Assembly: GCF_000283155.1 (NCBI RefSeq)
Contig: NW_004454225.1
Location: forward strand, 2,155,348 to 2,219,347
Length of the DNA: 64,000 nt
From: Ceratotherium simum simum
Lineage: Eukaryota; Chordata; Mammalia; Perissodactyla; Rhinocerotidae
Direction of reading: 5' to 3'
The translations under genes were made by a program, and so were the position numbers. Under the pieces are notes generated by a model. That model had not been told where the DNA came from. It ran no database searches and worked only from the letters and a program-made list of their open reading frames with translations. This document shows positions 32,601-44,600 of this stretch, piece after piece. Within the stretch, counting starts at the first letter, position 1. Each line of letters opens with the position of its first letter.

Positions 32601-35600
32601 CCGACTCTGACCACCCCCATTCACCTGAGACCCTTCTCTTCCCTGCTTTTCATAACACTGACTCTTCTCTATTTACCTATTTTATTTATCATTCATCTCC
32701 CTCACTAGACTGTGAGCCCCGCAAAGGCAAATGTCTCTGTCTTGCTCACTGCTCCATCCAGGCTGTGGGGAAAGCACCCCACACTGTGCATCCTGGGTAA
32801 AGCAACCGTTTGTTGAGGGCTGCAGCCCCCACGGGTGTTCTCGCCCAGGTCCTGGAGACAGTATGCATCTCAGCCGCTGCTACATGCAATGTACAAGGTC
32901 TGTCACCCATGAAGTGTTCAATAACTAAACAAAAACCAATAAGTCAGGAGCCGGCCCGGTGGTGTAGTGGTTAAGTTCAGCATGCTCCAGCCCCTTCAGC
33001 AGCCCAGGTGGGCAGGTTCAGATCCCGGGCATGGACCTACACTACTTGTTAGCCATGCTGTGGCGGCGTCCCTCATACAATAAATAGAGGAAGATTGGCA
33101 CAGATGTTAGCTGAGGGCTAATCTTCCTAAAGCACTAAAAGAGGAAGATTGGTAGCAGATGTTAGCTCAGGGCGAATCTTCCTCAGCACAAAAAACAAAA
33201 CAAAACAAACAGGAAAAATTGAAAAAAAAAAATCCCCCCCCCGCCCCCAAAAACAACCCAATAAATCAACCAACCTAGGACTGGAGACAACCTATGAAGA
33301 AAGAAGGAGGTTGGGTAGGCAGCTTGGGGGTCTGGGCTTTACCTCCACTCTGAATAAGAATGTCAAACAAGTCATCCATCTGCTGGCTAGAGGAACCATT
33401 CTCCTGTAGGAAAAAAACAGGAAAAGAAGATGAAAATCTAGAACAGGAGGCCCCCAGCCTGGCTCAGGGCACAGGCCCTTCCTTCTGCCCTTGAGCTGGC
33501 AGCCAGACCTGCAGAACCCACCGGCCCATGCTGAGGCTCCCAGGGCCACACTCACTCCATTGGGCCAGGCCCTGGCACACCTAACCTCTAATGACCCACC
33601 CCCTAAGGCCTCTTTACCCTATGAGACTGACTCGCGCCTGCCCCCACCCTCCAGCGGGGCTCTGGGGGCCTGTGGGAGCCCAGCCCAGCAACCTAGGCAG
33701 CCCCCACCTTGGCCAGGCTCCAGTCTACCTTCTTCACCTGCTGTCTGGGCTGCTGGCTCACGGCTTCCTCATAGCCAGGCGGCTCCTTCTTCAGCAGAGA
33801 AGTGGGGGTCCCAAAGAGGGGCTGTGGCGGGTGTTCCAGGTCCATCTGGGCTGGCGGGCCAGGGGCTGGAGAACCAGGCTGGGACAAGGGCTGGACAGGA
33901 AAATGGTGAGAGAACCAGCGTCGGGGTGAGGGAGTGGGCCCACGGCCCTGTACACCCCAGGAGGGCAAGGCAGGAGGCGCTGACCTTCTGGGCCAGGACA
34001 GCTTTGCTAGCCACACTGGCTTTTGGAAGCTTTCATGGAAACCACTGGAGTTAGGGATACGGAATGGGAGAGGCCCTGACCTCTGACCCTACAGAGAGAG
34101 GGGCAGGCACGGAGCAACTGGCTGCCTGGGGTTTGGTACAAGTCTCACGAGAGGGAGGCGCTCTGGGCTGATTCTCCCTCTCTTCCCTTTCTGCCTGAGG
34201 CTGCCCAGGGGCCCGTCTCCCTTCCTAAGGTGCATGGTTACTGTCACTGTCCCCTCCACCCCCAAGATTCGCAAGGCCGAGAGGCCACACAAAGCCAAAA
34301 GCAGCCTCACCTTTGGACCAGGCTGGGTGGAGGGTCTGGGCTGTGAGAGTGGCAGCAGCAGGGAGCCAGCTGCCAATGACACCTTGGTGGGGGACAGCTG
34401 GCCTCTCTGAGAGGAGGGAGAGGAGTGGAGCTAGAACCAGGCTCAGCCTGGTGGCCCCCAGGTGAACCCTGGGCCAGAGAGCCAAGCCCACAGCCTCTCC
34501 CAGGCAGGAGTTTCCCTGATTCTCACCAGGGGCCCCGGCCCACCTCCACGGAGCAGAGGCAGGAACGGGCCCCAGCCTGGGTGGGGGCTGTTCAGGAGCC
34601 CTCTGCCCAGGTACAGAAATGTTCTGATGTCAACGGCCAGAGAGGTGGGCAGTCCCTGACGGCCCCACCCTCATGGCTGTGGGCTCTTGGGCAGGCCCCT
34701 TAACCTTCCCAAGTCTCAGTACCCTCCTTGGTGACATGAAGATGGCGATCTCTCATTTTGGAGAGTCGAAGGGAAGATTAAAGGAAGCAAGCATAGCCTG
34801 CCCAGCCATGGGGGCACCTGGTAAATGGGGCTGTCATTATAAGTATCTTCCCACCCTCCTGTGGCCCCTGTCCCTCCCACACCCAGGTACCTGCTGGGGA
34901 CTCCCACTGGCCAGGCCAGGGCTGTCTGCATTCTTATTGGTCACGGTGAGGACAAGGTGGGTCCCTGTGGAGTCAGTGATGAGGGTGGGAGGTGTGACCC
35001 CCTTGATGAGGCTGGGGCCCTGTGGGCCCAGAAGCAGCTGGGGGGTGGGGGCCGGCTCAGGCTCAGGGAGCACAGCTTCCTGCTTCACCACCACGGCCGG
35101 GGGCACTACGTCACAAGTGTCTGCATGGGGGGCAGTGGGGGCTGCCAGGCTGGGGCTGAAGGGGTGAGCAGGGCCCGAGGGCTGCCGGCTCAGCTGGCAG
35201 CTGGAGAAGCTGTTCTCCTGCTTCACGGGGGGGCCCAGAGTGGCCGGGGCCGGGGCCGGCTGCTGGGCCCGCTTCTCCTGCTCCAGCTGCAGCTTGAGCC
35301 ACTCCACCAGCTGCTGCTTCTGCCGGAGCATGCGGGTCAGCTCCTCGATCTGCTTGTCCTTTTCCTGCAGCATCTGGTCCTTGTCACGGCCCTCCAGCTC
35401 TGCCCGCACCCCCGGGCTTAGGCAGCAGGACCCAGCCCGGGGGGCCTCCTCCTTTACAAGGATCTGCAGTGGCGAGGCCTGCAGGGTGAGCTGGGTCAGT
35501 GGTGATGTCACCATCTCACCAAAGGTGTCCCCGGGCGTGGAGTTCTCGTCGCCCGTGCTGAGCAGTGAACGCTCTGAGGGGGTGGGAGACACGGGGGGTG

Positions 35601-38600
35601 TGGAGCCCGTGCTGCCGAACTTCACCACTCCGTTGCTGGTCACCGTGGCCACCACCACCTCGGCTGGGGCCAGGCCTGCTGCCACCAGGGCAGGCCCCGT
35701 GCTTAGCCGGGTGGCTGGGAAGGCTACCACCACCTCTCCAGCCTTGGGCAGGATGGAGGGAGCAGCAGGGGCTTTAGGGGCTCCCGGGGCAGGGCTGGCT
35801 TGTTCTTGGTAGGCCCGCAGGCGCTCAATCAGGTCTGTCTTGGTGCCCGAGACGGGCAGCGAGCGCAACTTCAGCTCCTGCTTCAGCTCTGCTACCTGCA
35901 GGGGGGTTGAGAGTCAGGGCAGCAGGGGGACAGACAGAGGGGACTGGGTCCAGGCAGGAGGGCAGTTGGGGAAGGATGGGAGGGACGAGCTTTTTGTTTG
36001 TTAGGCCTCTTCTGTCCGGGCCCACTGGCCACTTCAGAGACATCAACCCCCCAACCTTCCCACAGCCCTGGAGGGGGAGGTGCATGTCCCCAGGGCCCAG
36101 CCTCCTCCCTGTCCCCATCCTCACCACACCAGGGCCTGATTAAAACGCTCCTGACCCCCGTGTCTGGGAACAACATGCCCTCAGCTGTCCCAAGCCCCAG
36201 CATGGTGCCTGGTACTCAATAAATACTTCGTTGGACTGACTGGATTGTGCAGATGAGGAAACTGAGCTCACAAGAGTAAAGTAACTTCTTCAAAATCACA
36301 CTGCTAGTGAGCGGCAGAGTTAGCAGTTAAATCCAGGTCTGCTGGACTGTGAAGCCTGTGCCCAGCCGCCCCACAAGGACCATGTCTTGCTGTGACAGGG
36401 CCATGACTCAGGAGGGGCCAGCCTGGTTCACAGGACAAGCTCTTCAGGGAGAATTTGGCCCATTCTACCTTCTGATCGGGGCAGAAAACAGGCCAGGCCC
36501 GGGCATGACCCACCCTCCTCCCCTGCAGACACAGCACTTGTACAGCAGATCTGGCGGCGAGTTAACTCGCAAAGTGGAAAAGGTGGGGTTGTGAAGTAGA
36601 CAGCCTGAGTTTGAATCCGGGCTCCACCACTGGCCAGATGTGTGACCTCAGGCAAGCCTCTGCTTGCTCACCCTTAAGCGGGAGTAACGCTCCCTGTTTC
36701 TCATACTATCCCATAGAGGCCGAGGAAGATGAGAGGTATACGAGGGCTTGGTAAGCCCCAAGGCCCTGGACAGATACTGGCTGTCGTCATTAATGGTAAT
36801 GACCATGATGACAAGGCTAATGTCACGTCTGACCAAGGTGAGGCAGGCCTTGGAGCAGGTTCCAGGTGCCTCTGCTGAATGAGACCAGAGTCTACTGCTC
36901 TGCCTTCCAGAGCCGAGGGTCCTGGCTGGTGCTTGCCCTAAAACGAGCACCCAGCAGCCCTCGTGGGAGGCCAGGCTGGCAGTGGCTGAAGTCCTCCAAT
37001 GGTAAGAGGGCAACCACGTACCTTCATGTCGTCCAGGTTGGCAGGCAGGACACCCGGCTTGCCAGCCAGTGAGGTGCTGTTCTGACGTGCCAGTCCACTG
37101 GGCCCTGGGGCGCCCGAGCTGGAGCTGCTGTTGGTAGTGGAGAGGCTGCGCACTGGGGGGGCCCCACTGCTTCCCAGAGCCTCACCTGCCGGCCTAAGAA
37201 GAAGAAAAGGCAGAAATGAGCACCCGCCAAGTGTCACCCTCGGCCTCCAGAGGGCTGGGTAGAGACAGGTGTGGGGCATGGGGTGAGGGCCCTGCCCGCA
37301 GGCCCCACCTGGGGACCACTCTTGCAGGATCCAGACCACAGAGGCCTTGAAGATCTGGGGTTCACCCACACCAGACCTGGTATCTGCCTGTCTCGGGGTG
37401 CCTACAGGTGGGACAGGGGGGCGGTGCTGAGGCGGGCTCCTACTTTGGCGGGGCAGGCAGGATGGTCTGGTAGTTATAGTGCTGCTGCTGCTGCTGGTTG
37501 AGGATCTGGAGCTGCAGGAAGAGCTGCTGCTGCTGCAGAATCTTGGCGTAGGAGGAGTCCATGGGGGGCGCCCCCTTGTCCTGCTTTTGGTCCGGGGGGA
37601 TGTACTGGTGATACTTGAGCTTCTTCACCTTTGGCTTCAGCTCCTTGGCTTTCTTGCTGCGCTGTGACTTCTCACTAGCAGCCTTGGGTTGGCTTTGCTG
37701 AGGGCACAGGGGGCAGAGGGCGCCATCAGGGGGCATCTCAGGCTTCTCAGAGTGAGGCCCCCAGGCAGGAGGCTAGCAGCCCTCCCACTGCGCTGAGTGG
37801 CTTCTGAGAAGGCACCGTCATCCACCCTCCCCTGCTCTACTCTGCCCTGCTCGACGGTACCCCCTCCACAAGCAGAGGCCACATGAGTGCCCAGACGTGT
37901 ACCAGGGAGGGAGCAAGGCCTGACAGAGGGGGCTGTGCACGGCCCCTCTCTTAGAATAGCTTCTAGCCCAGAGGGAAAATCAACCAAACGCAGACGTCAC
38001 CGCGACCTCAAGCAAAGAGTGAACAGAAAACTGCTAGTTTATGGAGCTTGTGCCGTCCACGCCAATACTGTAAAAAGGCATGTCACGCAGACCTGCGAGA
38101 ACACTGCCTCGCCAGGACCTAGCATGTCCACTTGAAAAGGAGGAAACAGGTTCAGAGAAGCTACTTGCCCAAGGTCACACGTCGCATTGTGTGAAGGAGC
38201 TGGAATCCAAACCCAGGACTCCAAAAGCTCATGTTCAGTCACCAAATGGGCCTCCAGAGACTCCCCGCTGGCACACAGGGTGGCCTCCCTCTGGGTCTCA
38301 AGGGTCAACAAGGACCAGGCCAACCAGGAAGGGCCAGCGGGTCACACTCATGAGGCCTGTCTTTGGGTCAGCAAAGGGTGGAGTTTGATGAGGGCAAGAG
38401 TCAGCAGGGGTGTGCCAGGCAAGGACGGTGGAGAGTCTAGAAGTTTCTGAGCAGAGAATGGCAGATAGCAGGGGGGGACTTGATGCAGGGATCAGTTGGG
38501 GTCTCGACCAGGTGGCAGTGGGGACCAACGGGAAGCTTTGGGTAGAGGTGACCAACTAGAGGAAGATGGACGACAGGAGCATGTGGCGGGTAAGTAGTTC

Positions 38601-41600
38601 AGAGGTTTAGGGTTTTGAGCTTTGGCAACAGTGACAATGGTGGCCCCTTCATGGAAGTCAGGAAGAGGTTCTGGTTCTGCCCAGGAGTATGGAAAGAGGG
38701 AGGAGAAGGCACAGAGCTGCTGAGACTGGAGCCGGCAGAACACCAAAGTGGACAGAGCTGGGCCTGCAGAGCGGACACAGAGCAAGGCTGAGGGCGCAGT
38801 GGAGCCGCAGGGGAGGGAGGACAGAGACCGAGGGCGCAGCCTGGGGGACACCCCCTGAAAGGGAGGAGGACAGAGGCCGAGGGAAAGCAGCCACCAAGAT
38901 GAGGGAAAGCAAGAATGGAGAGAGGAGTGCGACCCGAGGGGGTCAAAGGCAGATGGGGGGCTGGGTTTGGAATTAGGGACCCTTGAAAGAGATGTTCCAG
39001 TTCACTGGCGGAGCTGTGGAGCCAGCCCACAGAGGCTGAGGCACTATCCAGAAAAGAGGAAGTGTAGACAAATGTATATACGTTATTCTTTAAATGTGTG
39101 GTGGTCAAAGGCAGGCACCTGTCATGTGACGAAGAGCCAGTCTGAGGGAGGAACCTTAGGGGAAAACCTCTGACATCTGTGGCCGCCAGTAGAATGTAGA
39201 GGCAAGAGAGGTGCTCGCTGACGAGGGGGCCCCCCAGAGCCAGCAAAGCGCTCTAGAGCACCAGCAGCCCTGGGAGGAGGCACTCGCTGCTTCCTCTGGG
39301 ACTGGGGGAAGCCACGGAACTTCCTGTGAGCAGCAGGGCCTCGCAGAGATGGCGCAAATGGGGCAGGCCTGGGGGCAGGGGGGCAGAAAGGACGGCATCA
39401 GGGAGCCCGGAGGCACAGCAAGGGTTCAGCTAGGCCCAGAGAACAGGAACCTCGACGGCTCCCAGGCTGTGAGCAGTAGGAGGAGAGGAACATGGAGGGC
39501 AGGAGATTCCCAACCAGGGGCAAGGTCTGCGGGGACTAGAGAGTAGGACAAGACAGGGAAGCAAGTGAGGCGGGAAGGAAGGGACTGCGCCCAGGAGGCG
39601 CAGGTGCAGACAAGGGGAGGTGGCAGCCCAAGGCTAAGGTCCCAGAGACCCTGGAGGCAGGAGGCTCCACAGGGCAGGGAGGCCAGGCACGGGCTCTTGG
39701 TGCTGCTGAACTTAACCTCAGTGCCCAGCACAGTGTTTCCCACACAAAGGTCCCCACAGTGTCTCATGGGGTTGATGGTAAACCTCGCTCCTTCAGGCAT
39801 TTCAGGTGAGCCCTTGGAGGAGGAGAATAAAAACAAACGCTCGACGTCGCCAGCGGCATGATCTTGGGCCCATCTCTTCACTTCTCAGCTCTGTCGCTTG
39901 TAGAACAGGGTTCTATTACTGCCTCACGAGGCTATCAGTGGACCAGGTGGGTGGTGTGGGTGCTGTTTTCCACGGGGAGGGCAGGAATAAGAGTCTGGAC
40001 GGCCCAGTCCAGAGCCTGGCACACTGTGCTTAGTAAATGGTGGCCATGACTGTGACAGCCAGTGTCACAGGGAGAGAACAGCAAGAACTCCCACATTACC
40101 TCGGTGACCTTTGTTGGGCCCCGACCAGGGGGAGAAGATATGCACGCCCACCCCCTGCAGTTGTCCCCACACTGGGATGAAGTCACAGCATGGCTCAAAG
40201 GGGCACAGGGAGAGGAGGGCAGTCGGCTGGAGAACTGTACCTTAATGAGCGTGGGGGTGGGCTTGGCGGTGGGGACCGCAGTCCCGTTGGTGAGGCAGGG
40301 AGGCAGAGGAGGCTGCTCTGCTGGGAGAAGCGTTTCTCCAGAATCCGGGCCCACCGGGAGTTGAGACGCAACCTGAGAGAGAAGGGGAGAAGTGAGGACA
40401 CCCTCCTTTTCTGGCTGCTCCAGAGGGCCCAGCCACTTCCAAGTGGTCCGGAGGTGGGAAGCAGTCACCTCCTCAGAAGCCACCACTGTCAGGGGGACAA
40501 GAAGGGCAGCCCCCAGGGTGGCAGGGGGAGAAGGCACTAGAAAGGGAGAGACCGAGGATGGTGAAAAGATCTGTGAACTGAACACGCTCAGGAGAAGCGA
40601 GCTGTTCTAAACACGTGGACGCAGGGCAGGCCACGGAGTCATGTGACCACAGGCTGGCTCAGGCTGGCTAAAATGGGGGCCCGCTGCTGACATCTCCCTC
40701 CCCACCACTGACACTCAAGCAGCCAGCTCTGGAGGCTCCTAGTAAGGGCAATACCCGCCGCTTCCCCACGAGAGACCTCACTCGGGCAGCTACAGCAAGT
40801 CTGGGGTCCTTGGGGAACAGGGGAAGCATCTGGAGCAGGTAAGCTCACCTGAGTGGGGGATACGGAGGTGGCACTGGGCAGTGGCTCGCTGACTCGGGCT
40901 TCCAGGGGTGACGGCATGGAGCCCTGGGACTCATGGCTGGCAGGCTGCTCAGGGGATAAGGCATCGCTGCTGTCCTCATCGAACGAAGAGCTGTCTGCTA
41001 CTTTCGGGTAGTTCACCTGGCCCACTGAAAGCCAAAGCCAGCATCAGACTCCTCGTCCGGCCCCAGAGAATGGGGAGAGTGGCCTTGCTCACCAGCCAGA
41101 GGCCGTCCCAGCAAGGCGCCTGCCCCGTAGCCCCCCACGCCCAGTGAGGCAGACAGGAGAAGGGCGCCCAGCAGCCAACCTGCCTTCTGCGTCGAAAAGA
41201 GCTCTAGGAGAGCTCATCATCACAATCCCGAAACAAAGGCCAGGAGGACGCTACTAGGCTGTCCAAGTGCTCCCCTTGTAGCCTCTTGCTTTTAACTCGA
41301 CACTGCATTCAGTCTTCAAAGTCGAGTTCCACCCTCCCTCCCTCCAGTCCGCTGCCTCCTCCACCTCATCTGTTTCCCTGCTCTTAAAGGCACTTCACTT
41401 CCATCCTGTGGCTGCACAAAACTCGCCCCTGCCCCCAGAGGCTTGTGGACCCTGCAATGAAGGCTCTGAGCCTGTGCTGAGGGACCTTGGGAGCACAGGT
41501 GACAGCCTCGAGAGTGCAGCTCCTCCCCTGGGCTGCCTGAACTCCCCAAAGGCCAGGCACAAGCTAAGGAGCCTCCTGGAAAAGGGACGCCCACTTGCAC

Positions 41601-44600
41601 AGGTGAAACAGGATCACTGCAAGTATGGTGACCTCCCTTTAGCGGCCAGTGACTCCCAGAGACCAGAAGAAAACCCCACCTGGTTGGCTATACCCACCCT
41701 GCCCTGCCCCACAGTCAAGGCCGGGATGCCATGGGCACGTGTGCTCCTGGGACCAGCTGGGGCCAGGCTGGGAGGCAGAAGCAGGGGTAGGAGGGTCCCA
41801 GCATGGAAATCCCAGGACGCAGAGTGAAGGAAAGACGGGAACAGGGCCGAGTAGGATATTTCAAAAGATTCATGTCCCAACCACAGCCTCAGCACTGTCA
41901 GGGGAAGAGGATGTGCACCAGTCTGCCGTCCACACAGGAGGAACTGAGGCAGAGGTCACGGCACAAAGGTGAGCTGCCAGCCACACACGGGGAAATCTGT
42001 GGCGGGAAGACCACAGATAAGGAACAAGGACAAGCCAGTAACTCTCCCAGCAGACTCTTCCTCTCCAGGGCCATGACCTGAGGCTCTCTCCTCCCTGGGA
42101 CCTGGAAAGGACACATCTGAGCTTGACCCTCCACTGACCGACTGTGGTGATGGAGCCAGCAATGCCCTCGCTGGGCCGGCTCACACACTCCTCATCATCT
42201 GTCCTAGCAGGGGCATGCCTGCAGGGCACGGAGGGGACGGAGCTCACTGAGCCAATCACACATCTAGATTTTTTCCCACCATCTCTCAGTCCGCGAGGAG
42301 ACCTGCTGTGAGACAGTAGCCCAGGAAGCTGCTGACCATACTGGAGAAGTCCAGTGACTGATGCAGGTCAGGGTCACCACAGAGTCTCTCTCTCTCTCTT
42401 TCCTGTGGCCAGGCATAGGCCAGGTGCAGGAAGTGGAGGTACAGTGATGGGGTCCCTGCCCTCCCAGAGCTTATGGTCCAGTCGCCTTGGAGCACAGTAA
42501 ATGCTCTGCTAGAGGGAAATGTGGACACTGAGGGGATGCTGAGGAGAGACTCAAGGAAGACCTCCTGGAGGAGAGGGCCTTGACATGAATCTTACAGATC
42601 AGCTGAGGGTGGCCTGGAAGAAAGGGCATGAGTGTGTGTGTGTGTGTGTAAGAGGGTATGAGTGTGTGCTGTGAGTGGCCGTGGGGAGTGTGCGGGGAAG
42701 ACTGTAGGAGATAAGACCATCTGAAGAGTCCCCTCCCATGCCCCCCTTCTCAGCAGGCCTCAGAACTGTCTTGTCTCCCTCGTCTGCTGCCCACACGCAG
42801 CTTCGTCTCCTCTCCCTCCTCCACCTCAGCCTGGGTTCAAATCCCTCCTCTTCCTCCTCCTCTCCTCCCATCTCCTCAGCCTCTCCTGACTCCCTCCTCA
42901 GCCCATAAACCTGCTCCATCTCTCCCAGCCTAAAAACCCCTCCTAACCCACCATCTCCCTCTCTTTACCTTCTCCATTCACCTCTTGAACAGACGAACTA
43001 CATCTGCTGTCACCACTTCCTCACCTCCTACTCACTCCTCGACCTGCATGATCTAGCTTTTACTGGTAAATGCTCCTTTCTCTCAAGTCACCAGTGACCT
43101 CATTGGCAAACTAAAATACTTACGGTCCCCAAACAAGCCGTGCTACACCAGGCCTCCAGGCCACTGCCCATGCTGTCCCCTCTGCCTGGAATGTCCTTTT
43201 GTACCTTCTCCACTTGGCTAACTCATTCAACTCCAGGCTGACCCCAAATGTGCCATATTGCCTGTGGTACTTCCTAGGCCCCTGCCACCGTCCCCAACCC
43301 TGAAAGAAGCCCGCCTCGGCCAAGCTCCCACTGCACCTGACCACACACCCATTAGTCTATGTTGTCCACTACAGCACCTGTCAGCTGGCCTGTCACCAAC
43401 GTTACTGCTAACAGCAGCAGCCCTTGCGTGCGTGTTCCCAGGAGTCAAGGACTGTGCTGAATCCATTATTGCCTGTGGGCCTGCAAACTGTCCCACAAGC
43501 CAGGTGACTCAGCTACGATGTCACAGGGCCGTGGCCTTTCTACTACACGGTGCTGGCATCTGACTAGGGGCCAGACTCAGAAATCGCTTGTTTCTACATC
43601 AGTCTTCTCCCACCAGCCTGAATTCTCTGAGGGCAGTGTCATATTTTGTATGTCTTTCTAACTGCAGGACTTCACAGAGGGCCTGGCACATTGCCGATAC
43701 TCGGCAAACATTTATCAGATTTTGGCTGGCTGGAGAGTCCAGAACTGACCTTGGCCCAAACACTGGCCTGTAACTAGGGGCTGTTTTGGAATCCTGTGAA
43801 GATCTGGATAGGAAAACACTGAGATTAGGTGGGACAAATGCCAGGGCAAAGTGTGAATTAAAAGGGCCACAGCCCCAAATGGGGAAAGGGCTGTCCCGGG
43901 TGTGCCAGCCTCCAGCCCAGTGGCCGCCTTCTCCACTGCCCAGCCACCATCTACAGTGCAGATGAGGCCTGGGAAACCACAATGTCCTCGGACCCAGGGC
44001 TCAGGCTCAGGGCTCAAAGTGGCATGCTTTGGGGTCTGCTCCTGTGGTTCCTCTCTCGTGCTCTGCCCAAAGATCTAACTCATTATTAAGCTGGGAACAG
44101 TTGAGCGTCCTTCCCCTGAAGGCAGGGCTACCTCCCAGGGGCAGGAACACATGGCCTTGTCTGGGACTGGTTCTTGGGCTCACTGCAGCAAAGGAGACAT
44201 GTTGTACCAACAATTACCAAAATCTAAGGGCATCAACATCTGAACACTTGACCATGGCCTATGAGGCCCCGCACGTCCTGGACTCTGCCCACCTCTCACC
44301 TCACATCTTGACACCCCCTCTTCCTACTTCATATCCACGCTACTCTTGGCCCTGCACTGCTCTCCCAGCCTGGAGCACACACCTCTCTCCCCTGCATACA
44401 CTTTATTTTATTTTATTTTGTGAGGAAGATCAGCCTTGAGCTAACATCCATGCTAATCCTCCTCTTTTTGCTGGAGAAGACTGGCCCTGGGCTAATATCT
44501 GTGCCTATTTTCCCCCACTTTATATGGGACGCTGCCACGGCATGGCCTGACAAGCGGTGCTTCGGTGAGCACCCAGGATCCGAACCCGGGCCGCCAGCAG

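Larger units (their letters stand above)
29627..33342 (-). other. Last MRTFA intron
   Basis: A 3.7-kb intron between the 61-nt exon and the terminal exon. It holds the antisense L1, L2 and MER-like fragments and one SINE. The stretch at 31440-31880 is C-rich, with a poly-C run at about 31676-31686 and nothing else recognised. Confidence 0.85.

Noticed and set aside
35240..35812. 190-codon + strand frame over the large MRTFA exon
   Set aside because: It is an antisense shadow of a GC-rich coding exon; the - strand frame has the SAP and zipper motifs and splice signals.
38599..39246. 215-codon - strand frame, in the MRTFA sense
   Set aside because: It lies in an intron, has low-complexity composition and no family resemblance, and ends without exon signals.
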